A stretch of DNA of 64,000 bases, from positions 4,958,402 through 5,022,401 of the forward strand of contig NZ_CP036264.1 of assembly GCF_008035925.1 (NCBI RefSeq), read 5' to 3'. This stretch comes from Stieleria maiorica (GTDB lineage Bacteria > Planctomycetota > Planctomycetia > Pirellulales > Pirellulaceae). The position numbers and the translations under genes were made by a program. The notes below the pieces were generated by a model. It searched no databases, had not been told where the DNA came from, and saw nothing but the letters and a program-made list of their open reading frames with translations. This document shows, piece after piece, positions 55,616 to 64,000 of the stretch (its first letter is position 1; every line of letters starts with the position of its first letter).

Positions 55616-56767
55616 TCAAGTTTGAGATGTTGTCGCATCTTTGACCCGCGTTCTTCCCTCGCGCCGATCCACGACGTCGCGATAAACCGATATCATCCGT
55701 TCGGCCAATCGCTGTCGGCTGAACCTTTTCACCTGCTGGTGTCCTGCATGAATCAGGTCGGCACGAAACACTGGATCGACCAATAGCCTTTCGCACCCTC
55801 TGGCCATCGCGTCGTAATCCCCTGAATCCGCCAAGACCCCCGCCTGCCCCACGACTTCTGGAAGCGATCCCGCACTGCTGGAAACCACCGGGCACCCCGC
55901 GGCCATCGCCTCCAACGGTGGCCATCCGAATCCTTCGTAAAGGCTTGGGAACACCAGCGCCGCCGCCGCGCGGTAGTAGTTGGCGAGTGTTGATTCGTCG
56001 GGATCGCAAACGAAGGCGATCCGATCTGAGAGTCCACTTTCACGGCAGAACTCGCGCAGCGGTTGATCCGGCGGTGGACCAGCCAAAACCAATCCGACGG
56101 CAATGTCATCTCGGATTCGTTTCAAGATCTCGATCGCGCCGCGACGGTTCTTGTAAAACCCGTTGTTGCCCAAATGAAACAGATATGGCCTGGTTTGCCC
56201 CACCTCGGTGAATTGCGACGGCGGGCCGTCGAACAATTCCGTTTCGACCGCCAGCGGGACGATTTGAATTCCGCCGTCAACGGAACAACCATAGTGCTGC
56301 AAGTCATCTACGGTGCTTTGGCTGTCGGCGCAAACCACGCGTGCCCCCCCAACCCCTTGCAAAGCCCGGTTGATCAGCCACTTTGCGCCGCGTCCGACCG
56401 GCGGTGCTCCCGCAAACACCCCGTCCATTTGCAATCGAGGGATCACATCGTGCACCGTCACGACGACGCGATCGGTCGGCAACGAGTCGGCGACGTAGCC
56501 GAAGCTGCCGTCAAGTAGATGGAGCACGTCGTAATCGGAAACATCCAGCTGACGGGCAGAACGCCAGATGTGGTGGTGCCGACGCCACATTTGCAACCGC
56601 TTCGGTGCGCGGGCGAGCGTCGCGCGGTCGCATCCGAGAAACTCGGTCGACACGTCCACGTCATCAGGAAACGATGTTTTCAGCGCAGCGACCAACTGTT
56701 CACGAAATCGCCCCATGCTGCCCGGTTCCCCGGGAACCGTCGTATCGAGTAAGGCGACGCGAATCAT
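55616..56767 (-). CDS. Family 4-type glycosyltransferase
   Basis: The protein has 383 residues from ATG 56767, which overlaps the preceding stop (ATGA). GT-B fold. The C-terminal donor site reads LYEGFGWPPLEAMAAGCPVVS, with the E-x7-E motif. The N-terminal acceptor domain has HDVIPRLQMDGVFAG. It is part of the 11-gene operon. Acceptor and donor are unknown; GDP-mannose or UDP-sugar donors are common in this family. Confidence 0.87.
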   Translation of the reverse strand: MIRVALLDTTVPGEPGSMGRFREQLVAALKTSFPDDVDVSTEFLGCDRATLARAPKRLQMWRRHHHIWRSARQLDVSDYDVLHLLDGSFGYVADSLPTDRVVVTVHDVIPRLQMDGVFAGAPPVGRGAKWLINRALQGVGGARVVCADSQSTVDDLQHYGCSVDGGIQIVPLAVETELFDGPPSQFTEVGQTRPYLFHLGNNGFYKNRRGAIEILKRIRDDIAVGLVLAGPPPDQPLREFCRESGLSDRIAFVCDPDESTLANYYRAAAALVFPSLYEGFGWPPLEAMAAGCPVVSSSAGSLPEVVGQAGVLADSGDYDAMARGCERLLVDPVFRADLIHAGHQQVKRFSRQRLAERMISVYRDVVDRREGRTRVKDATTSQT

Positions 56768-57957
56768 CTCAGCCCCTGTCCCGGGTCGCATACCCTGTCC
56801 CCGGTCGCATACCGCGCGGCCCGCAAGATTCCGTCGGCCGCATCACGCGGACTGTAGTGTCGAATCAGTGCTTTCGCATTGTGACCCATTTGCGTCAGAC
56901 GACTACGGTCGCCGGCTGCCCGCCTCATCTGATCGGCAAGCGTTTGCCAATCGCCGAACGGGTGCACCCACCCGGTTTCACCTTCGTGAATCAAATCCGG
57001 ATGACACCCCACCTGATCACTGACCAGAGCCGGCAATCCGGCCGCAAACGCTTCGTTGACCACCAACCCCCATGTTTCACCGTTGTCCGAGGGCAAGACC
57101 AACGCATCAGCGGCGCTATAGGCTTGCCCGATTTCGGATTGATTGAGAAAGCCGGGGAACCGGACCGGAAGGTTTTCCTCTCGCGCCAATCGCTCACATT
57201 GATCACGCTGTGCCCCGTCGCCCACGACCAGGACTTGAAATTGAGCCCCCTGTTGATTGGCCAATGCGATCGCCTTTAACAAACCGACGGGCTGCTTCTT
57301 TTCGATCAGCTTGCCACAAAACAGGAAACAGCATTGATCTGGATGGATTTCGAATCGCCGGCGGGCTGCTGCGATGGAATCGCCGTCTCGTGGGCTGGTC
57401 GCTGCGATCCGATCGTTCTCGATGCAGTAGGGAGCCAAGAACATCCGCTCGTCGGGAACCCCCAATTGTCGATAAAACGCCGCGCTCGCTTTGCCGATGG
57501 GACAATACGCATCGTAAAAACGCATCAGCCGCCTGTGAATCAAGCGTTTCCACCACGCTCGGGGCCGCAAGTGATTTGCTTCGCCGCGAACAATGCAGGA
57601 GATGCCGAGCCGTTTACATGCGCGGGCGGCTTGCAAACAGCTTTTCACCACCCAACCATTGATCACAACCGCATCGAATCCCTGATCAAAAAAGTACTTC
57701 GTAACCCCTGGCGTGTCACAACCATTAAAGTGCATCAATCCCGGCGATTTGGAAACGTTCTCCAGGACGTGATAGCGATAGCCTTCGAGCAGCGGGATGT
57801 CCCATTGGAAATCGACCCCAAATTCGGCCCCCTGCTGCGCCGCCGTCGGGATGGTGCAAAAGACCGCCGTGAACTGGACGCCATCTTCGGCGGCCAAATG
57901 CCGGAACACCGGCACTTGGTACTGGATCGGATGGGTGGTCAGAAAAGCGAGCTTCAT
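56764..57957 (-). CDS. Family 4-type glycosyltransferase
   Basis: The protein has 397 residues with GT-B fold. MKLAFLTTHPIQYQVPVFRH opens the acceptor domain, and LFCGKLIEKKQP starts the donor domain. The donor site DNGETWGLVVNEAFAAGLPALVS has E-x7-E. The C-terminus (ATGDRVCDPGQG) is encoded by a small tandem duplication of about 20 bases. It overlaps genes on both sides by 4 bases. Confidence 0.88.
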   Translation of the reverse strand: MKLAFLTTHPIQYQVPVFRHLAAEDGVQFTAVFCTIPTAAQQGAEFGVDFQWDIPLLEGYRYHVLENVSKSPGLMHFNGCDTPGVTKYFFDQGFDAVVINGWVVKSCLQAARACKRLGISCIVRGEANHLRPRAWWKRLIHRRLMRFYDAYCPIGKASAAFYRQLGVPDERMFLAPYCIENDRIAATSPRDGDSIAAARRRFEIHPDQCCFLFCGKLIEKKQPVGLLKAIALANQQGAQFQVLVVGDGAQRDQCERLAREENLPVRFPGFLNQSEIGQAYSAADALVLPSDNGETWGLVVNEAFAAGLPALVSDQVGCHPDLIHEGETGWVHPFGDWQTLADQMRRAAGDRSRLTQMGHNAKALIRHYSPRDAADGILRAARYATGDRVCDPGQGLR

Positions 57958-58862
57958 CTCAACCCAACTTTACGCAACGTCTTGCCGACTGATTCTTTCA
58001 ACGCCCAATACCCGGAACGGTTCCGCAACCAGGGAACGACCCCGGGCGGCAGTTGGTATTTTGGAATCAATGACTCTACGAACTCTTTCGACATGTCGTA
58101 ACCGAGCCGTTGAGCAAACTCGATGATTTCAGGATGCTCTTGATAGCGGATCCACTCCTGTCCAATGGGACGGCGCTCGAGCAAAAAGATCTCGCGACGA
58201 TTTCGTTCGCGACTCTTATCAACAGGGCGGTTGTAACAATCGAATCCGGTGAATTCGACAATACTCTGTAAAACGTCTTCTGATCGAAACAGGTCGCTGC
58301 TTTTCACTTCCAAGACGTTCAGCTCCGGATAGACCTGTTTCAACTCTTGTGCCGCGGCGTTGACTTCTAACCAATAGTAGAGACATTTCTCGAAGGGTGT
58401 CATCGAATCCCAACGAGCGGCAAACTGCGGATACAGGGCGTTCGGATGCCGGGGAATGATCGCCCAATCCTCGGAGTTGTAGATGCTGTAGTTCCCGATC
58501 AATTTGAATGACGCGGCGACTTCGATCGGATGACGATGCACATACAGCACTCGCAGTTGATTCGCCAGTTGTTCATAGAAATAGGGCACCAACGATCGCA
58601 TGGTCCAGCCAAAATCGACGACCGGCCCTGATTTCGCAACCGATTTCCAATGGGTCAACAGAGACCTGATTTCAGCATTGACCATGTCCGATCGCGACGT
58701 CGGGTCATAGCATCGGTGATACTTGCCGACGCGCGTGATCTGCTGTTTTAGATGTTCGTGAGTGACCCAATTATCGCGGTTCGCGAAACTGTTTCGAAAT
58801 GACTTTTCCAGAAACGTTGTTCCGCAGCGACCGGTGGAGACTGTCAAGACGATGGGATGCAT
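57954..58862 (-). CDS. Sulfotransferase, polysaccharide-modifying candidate
   Basis: The protein has 302 residues. The PAPS 5'-phosphosulfate loop is at TVSTGRCGTTFLEKSF (about 8-23) and the 3'-phosphate binding candidate is VLYVHRHPIEVAASFK. A P-loop sulfotransferase fold fits the length. It would move sulfate from PAPS to a sugar hydroxyl. Its place inside the glycosyltransferase operon makes a sulfated exopolysaccharide likely, matching the sulfatase elsewhere in the window. Confidence 0.85.
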   Translation of the reverse strand: MHPIVLTVSTGRCGTTFLEKSFRNSFANRDNWVTHEHLKQQITRVGKYHRCYDPTSRSDMVNAEIRSLLTHWKSVAKSGPVVDFGWTMRSLVPYFYEQLANQLRVLYVHRHPIEVAASFKLIGNYSIYNSEDWAIIPRHPNALYPQFAARWDSMTPFEKCLYYWLEVNAAAQELKQVYPELNVLEVKSSDLFRSEDVLQSIVEFTGFDCYNRPVDKSRERNRREIFLLERRPIGQEWIRYQEHPEIIEFAQRLGYDMSKEFVESLIPKYQLPPGVVPWLRNRSGYWALKESVGKTLRKVGLR

Positions 58863-58863
58863 G

Positions 58864-59832
58864 TCAGCTCTCCGATGGAAGTCGAGGAAGTTCGGTGGTA
58901 TTTGCCGACTCGTTGGCGTCGGCAGAAATCATCGCGCGCCGGCTGCGTACCAGACGTCGTGCCGCAAGGTAAGCCCGAACTTCACCGAGCAGTTTCACAG
59001 GAATCCACCAGGGATGAGACAAGTGGAATTTCGTCCGAACTTCCCGCAGCGCACGGCGTAAGCAATACACGTGCGCTTCGGCGGACGATTTCGCGTGCAG
59101 CATGGCAAAATAGTGGTCTCCGACGCCGTGGCGGGCGGACGCACTGGTCAAGTGGTTGCCATTGATCCGTGTACCGCCTTTCTCAGCTCTCAGGTGGTCG
59201 ATTCCTGCATTGCCGAGAAACCGAATCGAACCTCCGGCGGTTTCGACTCGGCGCGCGAATTCCGTTTCGAATCGGTAGGCCGCCCCTTGGAAATTCTCGT
59301 CAAAACCGCCGATCGACAGGGCCCGCTGGCGGTTGACGCAAAGATTTCCGGCCATCACGTTATGAACGTCCATGACCAACGTCGAATGAAACGGAAAGTC
59401 TTCATCTAGCCGCAACCCCTGCAGTCGCCGCGGGGCAGTGACCTCCTGTGGTTGTTGCCAAGGTTGGATGACTTGGCCGACACTTGCCCACAACTCGGGG
59501 CACTCTTGGTGTGCCACGTCATGCACGCGAACCAATTCGGAGCGTGGCCGGATGTCGTCATCGAGGAACAGCACCCGTGGCGAATGGGCTTGCATAAGCC
59601 CGTGGTTCATTGCCCGCGTGATCGAAGGTTTCGACAGGCGGATCCACCGAATCGTTCCGTCGGCGTTCCACGACGTCAGCCGCTCCCGGGTCGTCTGATC
59701 GTGTTCAGCCGTCTGATCCACGATCAGAATCTCCGCAGCCCTTGTGGACAGCCCCAACAATGATTTGATCGTCGCCACCAAGACGGCGTCGCGACCGAGA
59801 GTCGGGATCACGATGGAAACATCGGCAGGCAT
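58864..59832 (-). CDS. Family 2 glycosyltransferase
   Basis: The protein has 322 residues from ATG 59832 (MPADVSIVIPTLGRDAVL); frames further upstream lack the family start. GT-A fold with VLFLDDDIRPR (DDD metal site) and GGFDENFQGAAYRFETEFARR, which is typical of rhamnosyl- or related transferases. The stop TGA is one base from the next ATG. Sugar specificity unknown. Confidence 0.87.
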   Translation of the reverse strand: MPADVSIVIPTLGRDAVLVATIKSLLGLSTRAAEILIVDQTAEHDQTTRERLTSWNADGTIRWIRLSKPSITRAMNHGLMQAHSPRVLFLDDDIRPRSELVRVHDVAHQECPELWASVGQVIQPWQQPQEVTAPRRLQGLRLDEDFPFHSTLVMDVHNVMAGNLCVNRQRALSIGGFDENFQGAAYRFETEFARRVETAGGSIRFLGNAGIDHLRAEKGGTRINGNHLTSASARHGVGDHYFAMLHAKSSAEAHVYCLRRALREVRTKFHLSHPWWIPVKLLGEVRAYLAARRLVRSRRAMISADANESANTTELPRLPSES

Positions 59833-59860
59833 GAGATGGATTTGTATTGCCCCCGATCGC

Positions 59861-60838
59861 CTACGCCGGCGTTGAGCGGCGGTTGTGCCGGATCGGCAAA
59901 TACGAAAAAACAGCCTTGATCCAAGGCCGAAACCAAAAGGGGCGGTGACGAATCGCACGCATCAGATACGGGCGACAACGTCTGTCGCCGAGAGCATAGA
60001 GTTGACTGCCGATAAAAAACTCGGCTCTGGCAAGTGCTCCACGAGGCGATGACCGGTTGTCCGGCACGTCGTCGTCCCAACTGAGCGTTTCGGCACGCCG
60101 GAGGATCTCTTCATCGTTTCCACCCTCACGTACGCGTCGATCGGACTCACGGGCCAACATCGCCAGACGGCTTTGCCGATCGTGATTCGTCGAACTGATC
60201 CCGTCCAGATCGATCCCCCATTCGAACAACACCTCGGGCAGTTCGGCGAGTAGTCCTTGACGAGACATGCGATACCAAAGATCCGTGTCCTGGGCGAATC
60301 GGAATTCCTTTCGATACCCCCCCGCACTCCGATAGGCGTCGGCACGATACGTCGCCACCATATGAGAAATGCCTCTGCCTTCCTCCATCAGCCCCCGTGT
60401 GATCTGTGCCGGGCTTTCGTCTCGGATGGTTTCCCCAAGGAACTCGCCTTCCGGGCCGATTCTGCGACATCCTGCCCCCACGGCAACGACATCGGGATGT
60501 TGGTCCAGAAATTCGAGTTGTTTTTCCAAACGCTGGGGCAGTGAGCGGTCACCGACGTCTTGTCGGGCGATGAATTCGCCGCGCGCGTGCTCACATCCAA
60601 CAATTAGGGCACGAGTGAGACCCGCATTGGGCTGACGTAATAGAACGATTCGTGGGTCGCGCACGGCATAGCGTTGCAAGCATTCGCCCGATCGGTCGCT
60701 CGATCCGTCGTCGACGATCACGAATTCAAAGTCGTCGAAGGTCTGACCGAGGATACTGTCGATCGTCGCACCCAATTGAGCTTCGCCGTTGTAGACACTC
60801 ATCACGACCGAAACGCGTGGAACAGCTTGGTTGTCCAT
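59861..60838 (-). CDS. Family 2 glycosyltransferase
   Basis: The protein has 325 residues from ATG 60838. A TTG at 60844 overlaps the upstream stop (TTGA) but has no advantage. VSVVMSVYNGEAQLGATIDSI and FEFVIVDDGSSDRSGEC form the nucleotide-binding part. GEFIARQDVGDRSLPQRLEK takes the place of the usual DxD (here QDVGD), then GGYRKEFRFAQDTDLWYRM. Acts at the membrane on the growing repeat unit. Confidence 0.87.
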   Translation of the reverse strand: MDNQAVPRVSVVMSVYNGEAQLGATIDSILGQTFDDFEFVIVDDGSSDRSGECLQRYAVRDPRIVLLRQPNAGLTRALIVGCEHARGEFIARQDVGDRSLPQRLEKQLEFLDQHPDVVAVGAGCRRIGPEGEFLGETIRDESPAQITRGLMEEGRGISHMVATYRADAYRSAGGYRKEFRFAQDTDLWYRMSRQGLLAELPEVLFEWGIDLDGISSTNHDRQSRLAMLARESDRRVREGGNDEEILRRAETLSWDDDVPDNRSSPRGALARAEFFIGSQLYALGDRRCRPYLMRAIRHRPFWFRPWIKAVFSYLPIRHNRRSTPA

Positions 60839-60840
60839 CC

Positions 60841-61983
60841 TCAACCTACTCCTTGCTTGTCGAGAACATCTGGGCGCACCGAGTCAAACATTTTCAACAA
60901 GGGACGGCTGCACTCGGACCAGCGGAAACGTTGCGCGTTTTCGATGGCTGACCGGCTCAATTGCTCCCAAAGACCGTGATTGGTAAGCACTTTGACCAAA
61001 TTTGCGGCTGCAGTTTCCACATCATCGACGGGGCTGTACAGCCCGCCCGCGCCGCCGACTTCTGGAATCGCACATGTATCGGTCCCAATCGCCGGGGTAC
61101 CGAAACTCTGGGCTTCAACGGCCGGAATCCCGAATGATTCGCACCGGCTGAGCAAACTGAACACGTGGGCCCGTGAGTAGAGTCGGTGAAGATCGTCATC
61201 ACTGATCCAGCCGGAAAACGTCACAGCATCACCGAGCCCCAATTCGTCCACCAAACCTTCGATTTGAGTCCGATGTGACGTGTCGGGCCAACCGCCGGCA
61301 AACGTAAGCGTCACATCGGGGACTTTGTTGCGCACTAAGCGGACCGCCCTTACAAGAACGTCGGCGCCTTTGTGCGGCGCCATCGCGGAGACGCTAACGA
61401 TGTGATTTTTTTCCAGCAAGCTCTTTCTCAGCCGACCGGCGGCGTCCCACGTTGTCTCGGCGATTGCCTGGTAGACGACCATCGCACGTCGTGCATCACT
61501 GCCGGCGTTTTTGACGTAAGCATCGTACATGTATTGCGAGTTAAAAACCATCAGCGAGGCGTCTCGCATCGTCCGCCGGTACCCGCGTCGTTGCATCCAG
61601 GCCTTGAACTTGTCTTTCCACTCGTGGTGTAATTCGGGAACCAGACACCACGGGTTCTGGCAAAAGACGACCTGCGGCGCCTTAATCCCCGGTACCGACA
61701 CACCGGCCGGTGTGAAGATAAGATCGCTATCGGTTTGTTCCACGATGCGATTCAGGTTTTGAAATTCCCAGATCGCCCGCGGGCTCCACTGGGCCGTCTT
61801 CGCCGGGCATTCGATCCATCGGTATCCCGGTTTGTCGACAACGATGTCCCGATTCGAATCATGATACAGGATGACGTATTCGTGGCTCCCTTCGGTCCAG
61901 CCGCGCAACTGGTTCAGATGCCCCATCAAAACGTGCCGACCACTTTGATTGTTGACCGACAATGCGTTGACCAAGACCCTCAT
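60841..61983 (-). CDS. Family 4-type glycosyltransferase
   Basis: The protein has 380 residues with GT-B fold. ASLMVFNSQYMYDAYVKNAG and SVSAMAPHKGADVLVRAVRL mark the domain junction. The donor site reads SLLSRCESFGIPAVEAQSFG (E-x7-E) and GTDTCAIPEVGGAG. It overlaps the upstream gene by 4 bases and is followed immediately by the GT2 gene. Confidence 0.88.
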   Translation of the reverse strand: MRVLVNALSVNNQSGRHVLMGHLNQLRGWTEGSHEYVILYHDSNRDIVVDKPGYRWIECPAKTAQWSPRAIWEFQNLNRIVEQTDSDLIFTPAGVSVPGIKAPQVVFCQNPWCLVPELHHEWKDKFKAWMQRRGYRRTMRDASLMVFNSQYMYDAYVKNAGSDARRAMVVYQAIAETTWDAAGRLRKSLLEKNHIVSVSAMAPHKGADVLVRAVRLVRNKVPDVTLTFAGGWPDTSHRTQIEGLVDELGLGDAVTFSGWISDDDLHRLYSRAHVFSLLSRCESFGIPAVEAQSFGTPAIGTDTCAIPEVGGAGGLYSPVDDVETAAANLVKVLTNHGLWEQLSRSAIENAQRFRWSECSRPLLKMFDSVRPDVLDKQGVG

Positions 61984-63014
61984 CGGCTCACCGATTCATG
62001 TTGGAGCAACTGGTCAAGCGCTTCAGCCACTTGTTCGCGATGGCGCTGGAGCAACGATGATGGTTCGGTCTGGGCTTGCATCCAGCGGAAGATTCGATCG
62101 CAGTCCATTGCCCTATTCGGATCGCAGGCCAGAGCGTCTGCCTTCATCTCTTCCGGCAGTCGCTGGTAAAGACGTGGATGCACGATCACCGACGCCCCAT
62201 TGGCGACGGCGTCACCCAAGGTGGTTTTGAACCCGTAGCCGAGCCCTGAAAGCATCGCGACCGCTCGAGTCTTGCCAAGGAAGTCCGCCAAATCCTCGAT
62301 CATGCCCGAATAACGTACCGCGGTCGATGGCGGCAGTCCCCAGGATGCGACATCACCGGTCACGACGAAGTCGAGCTCATCGAAACCGCTGGATGTCATT
62401 TGTTCGGCAAACGCGATGAATTGACAAACCAAATCCCAGCTCTTTCGATTCTTCTGCGACGTCGGCATACAAGCGACGATCTTTCTGGATCGAACCGCGA
62501 TCGCATGTTTAGACACCAAGTGTTCGGGACAATGATACGGCAGCCAGCGAACCTCGGCGTGCCCCGGTAACCGATTCCAGTAAACACGATTTTCCCAATC
62601 GCTGATCGACCAGATCGCAGACGCATTTTTTTTCGCGATCAAATCGTTGCGGAACAGGCGTGTCATCCCATAGAGCATCCAAAGCGGTCCCCGCGATGGA
62701 AACCAACCGAGATTGTCCAAATGCTGCAACGGTTCCAAATTATGTGATCGTACAGCGATGTAGGCGGCCGGAAAACGCTCACGCAGAGCTTTCAGGACGC
62801 GCGGATACCGAGAATACTCGATCAAAATGTTTGCCGCGTCGATTTCCGAAACCGCGCCAAGGGCAGCATCCGGGTCATCCGCATCGATGACCACCTGATG
62901 GTAGTCACAGCCGGACGACTCCAGGAAGCGGATACGTGAGATGGTGTCTTTGTAGCTGCCGTGGTACGTGTTGGCGAAAATCGCTCGGGGGCAGACGTGA
63001 ATCACGCGACTCAT
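61980..63014 (-). CDS. Glycosyltransferase-like protein (GT-B type)
   Basis: The protein has 344 residues. The C-terminal half has AMLSGLGYGFKTTLGDAVANG, like the donor site of GT4 enzymes but without a clear E-x7-E. The N-terminal half has IRFLESSGCDYHQVVIDADD and YIAVRSHNLEPLQHLDNLGW. Family assignment is loose. It lies in the middle of the operon and overlaps both neighbours by 4 bases, so a glycan-building role is likely. Donor unknown. Confidence 0.7.
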   Translation of the reverse strand: MSRVIHVCPRAIFANTYHGSYKDTISRIRFLESSGCDYHQVVIDADDPDAALGAVSEIDAANILIEYSRYPRVLKALRERFPAAYIAVRSHNLEPLQHLDNLGWFPSRGPLWMLYGMTRLFRNDLIAKKNASAIWSISDWENRVYWNRLPGHAEVRWLPYHCPEHLVSKHAIAVRSRKIVACMPTSQKNRKSWDLVCQFIAFAEQMTSSGFDELDFVVTGDVASWGLPPSTAVRYSGMIEDLADFLGKTRAVAMLSGLGYGFKTTLGDAVANGASVIVHPRLYQRLPEEMKADALACDPNRAMDCDRIFRWMQAQTEPSSLLQRHREQVAEALDQLLQHESVSR

Positions 63015-64000
63015 CGACCATTCCCCAACAATTGACGAGCATGCCGCGCGACGCGTCCCAGCTGACCATGACTTCGTGAATCGCCGGCGGGCATGACGCT
63101 GCTGAGCGTCGCCGCTATCCGTCGATACATGCCCGCCGTGTCCGCCACGTCAAGCGCGATCGCCTTTTTCAGATTATCCACCACGAAGGGCAGCATCATT
63201 TGGTATCGATCGGCGTTCAACGTCGGAAGGACACGTTTCAGGTCGCTCAGATTCTCAAAGATCACCATTCCCCGAAGATCGAACACCGATGTGATTGACG
63301 GATCACCCCAGTAGACCGGGACGGTGCCGCAATGGAAACAATCGATCAACTTCTCAGTAAAGTAGCCCGGCGATCGGATGTTTTCCATCGCAATACTAAA
63401 GCGATACGGGACCAGCCCGTCGGTTTTGCTACTCAGCGATTTTAGTCCATGCCCGAAACATTCGACGCCTTCGCCACCGAGCCACTCGGCGACCTGCCGT
63501 CTGAGCATGTAACCGTGCACGTCATCGTGTTGGATGCTGCCAAGAAAACTCAGGTCCTTCGTTTTGCCGTGACCCTCGGCGACCTTTGCCGGATCCCCGA
63601 CGGGAACCCAGTTGGTCCCGTAGGCGAGTTCCACAAATGGTTGTCCGAGGTCGAGCAGATCGGTGCGATGCGTCATCACACAACCGAACTCATTCCCCAA
63701 ATCAGGGAAGTGGCCAAAGAAGTTCTCGTTGGGCGTCTCAACGAGCACTGCCGCGCGACGTTGCTTGGGCACTCGAAGCAGGTGACTGCCCGGAATCGCG
63801 GACCGATCAAAAAACACACCGGCAACAAACGGAACATTCAAACGTTGCCGGGGATCATAATGAAACTTCCATCTTGCCCCGCCGTAAGCGACCTCGACGC
63901 GACGATAAAACGACCGTCCGTAGCAATCCACGTGTACGACCGGTGCCGAAGCTTCTAAGTCGCAATCGATCAGGTGCTCGCTGCCCACCTCGAAATGCGG
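63011..64000 (-). CDS. GT10 (fucosyltransferase-like) glycosyltransferase, 5' end may lie beyond the window
   Basis: At least 325 residues are visible from GTG 63988, but the frame stays open to the right edge, so the true start may be outside. YRFSIAMENIRSPGYFTEKL, DCFHCGTVPVYWGDPSI and DLRGMVIFENLSDL match the GDP-fucose-binding alpha-motif of GT10. The family makes alpha-1,3/1,4-fucosyl linkages. It is the first gene visible of the operon and overlaps the next one by 4 bases. Confidence 0.82.
   Translation of the reverse strand, partial: PHFEVGSEHLIDCDLEASAPVVHVDCYGRSFYRRVEVAYGGARWKFHYDPRQRLNVPFVAGVFFDRSAIPGSHLLRVPKQRRAAVLVETPNENFFGHFPDLGNEFGCVMTHRTDLLDLGQPFVELAYGTNWVPVGDPAKVAEGHGKTKDLSFLGSIQHDDVHGYMLRRQVAEWLGGEGVECFGHGLKSLSSKTDGLVPYRFSIAMENIRSPGYFTEKLIDCFHCGTVPVYWGDPSITSVFDLRGMVIFENLSDLKRVLPTLNADRYQMMLPFVVDNLKKAIALDVADTAGMYRRIAATLSSVMPAGDSRSHGQLGRVARHARQLLGNGR

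Overview
The window looks like chromosome from a planctomycete, most likely of the Pirellulaceae (Rhodopirellula and relatives). This is an inference from several lineage-typical traits: a giant secreted protein starting with an LEDRRVLA signal and ending in dockerin-like repeats, an exosortase fused to an EpsI-like tail beside a PEP-CTERM protein, a sulfatase fused to a DUF1080 domain, a long-form GxxExxY protein, and many structured intergenic repeats. No tRNA, rRNA or CRISPR array was seen.

Region 1 (1-18.5 kb, all minus strand) is a type IV pilus / type II secretion-like locus. In transcription order it holds a first PilB-type ATPase, PilT, a second PilB-type ATPase, a PilC platform protein with an extra two-helix insertion, four prepilin-like proteins, and a very large GspK-like protein that runs off the left edge.

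Region 2 (18.5-31.8 kb) starts with a 41/42-bp hairpin array and a UvrA homologue. A small cassette encoding a GxxExxY protein, bounded by inverted repeats, fills the whole gap between the convergent uvrA and rbsC stop codons. Next comes a compact rbsR-K-B-A-C sugar uptake operon on the minus strand, divergent from hisA, and then a secreted alpha/beta hydrolase.

Region 3 (31.8-43.5 kb) has an array of about seven 81-bp units in front of a secreted sulfatase-DUF1080 fusion, then the 2.5-kaa multidomain secreted protein, and a receiver protein whose ATPase-like domain has lost key ATP-binding residues.

Region 4 (43.6-64 kb, almost all minus strand) makes and exports a surface polysaccharide. 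It has a Wzz/BY-kinase, a TPR membrane protein overlapping the exosortase, one PEP-CTERM protein, and an 11-gene glycosyltransferase operon. That operon contains a GT10 fucosyltransferase-like gene, a sulfotransferase, a LbetaH acetyltransferase and a Wzy/ligase-like membrane protein. A RAYT-like gene, bracketed by GGTGCCACCCACC repeats pointing inward on both sides, splits the exosortase part from the glycosyltransferase part.

Genes are dense, and many neighbours share 4-base ATGA overlaps, so the operons are well supported. The least explained parts are the intergenic repeat systems and their two associated proteins (GxxExxY and RAYT).
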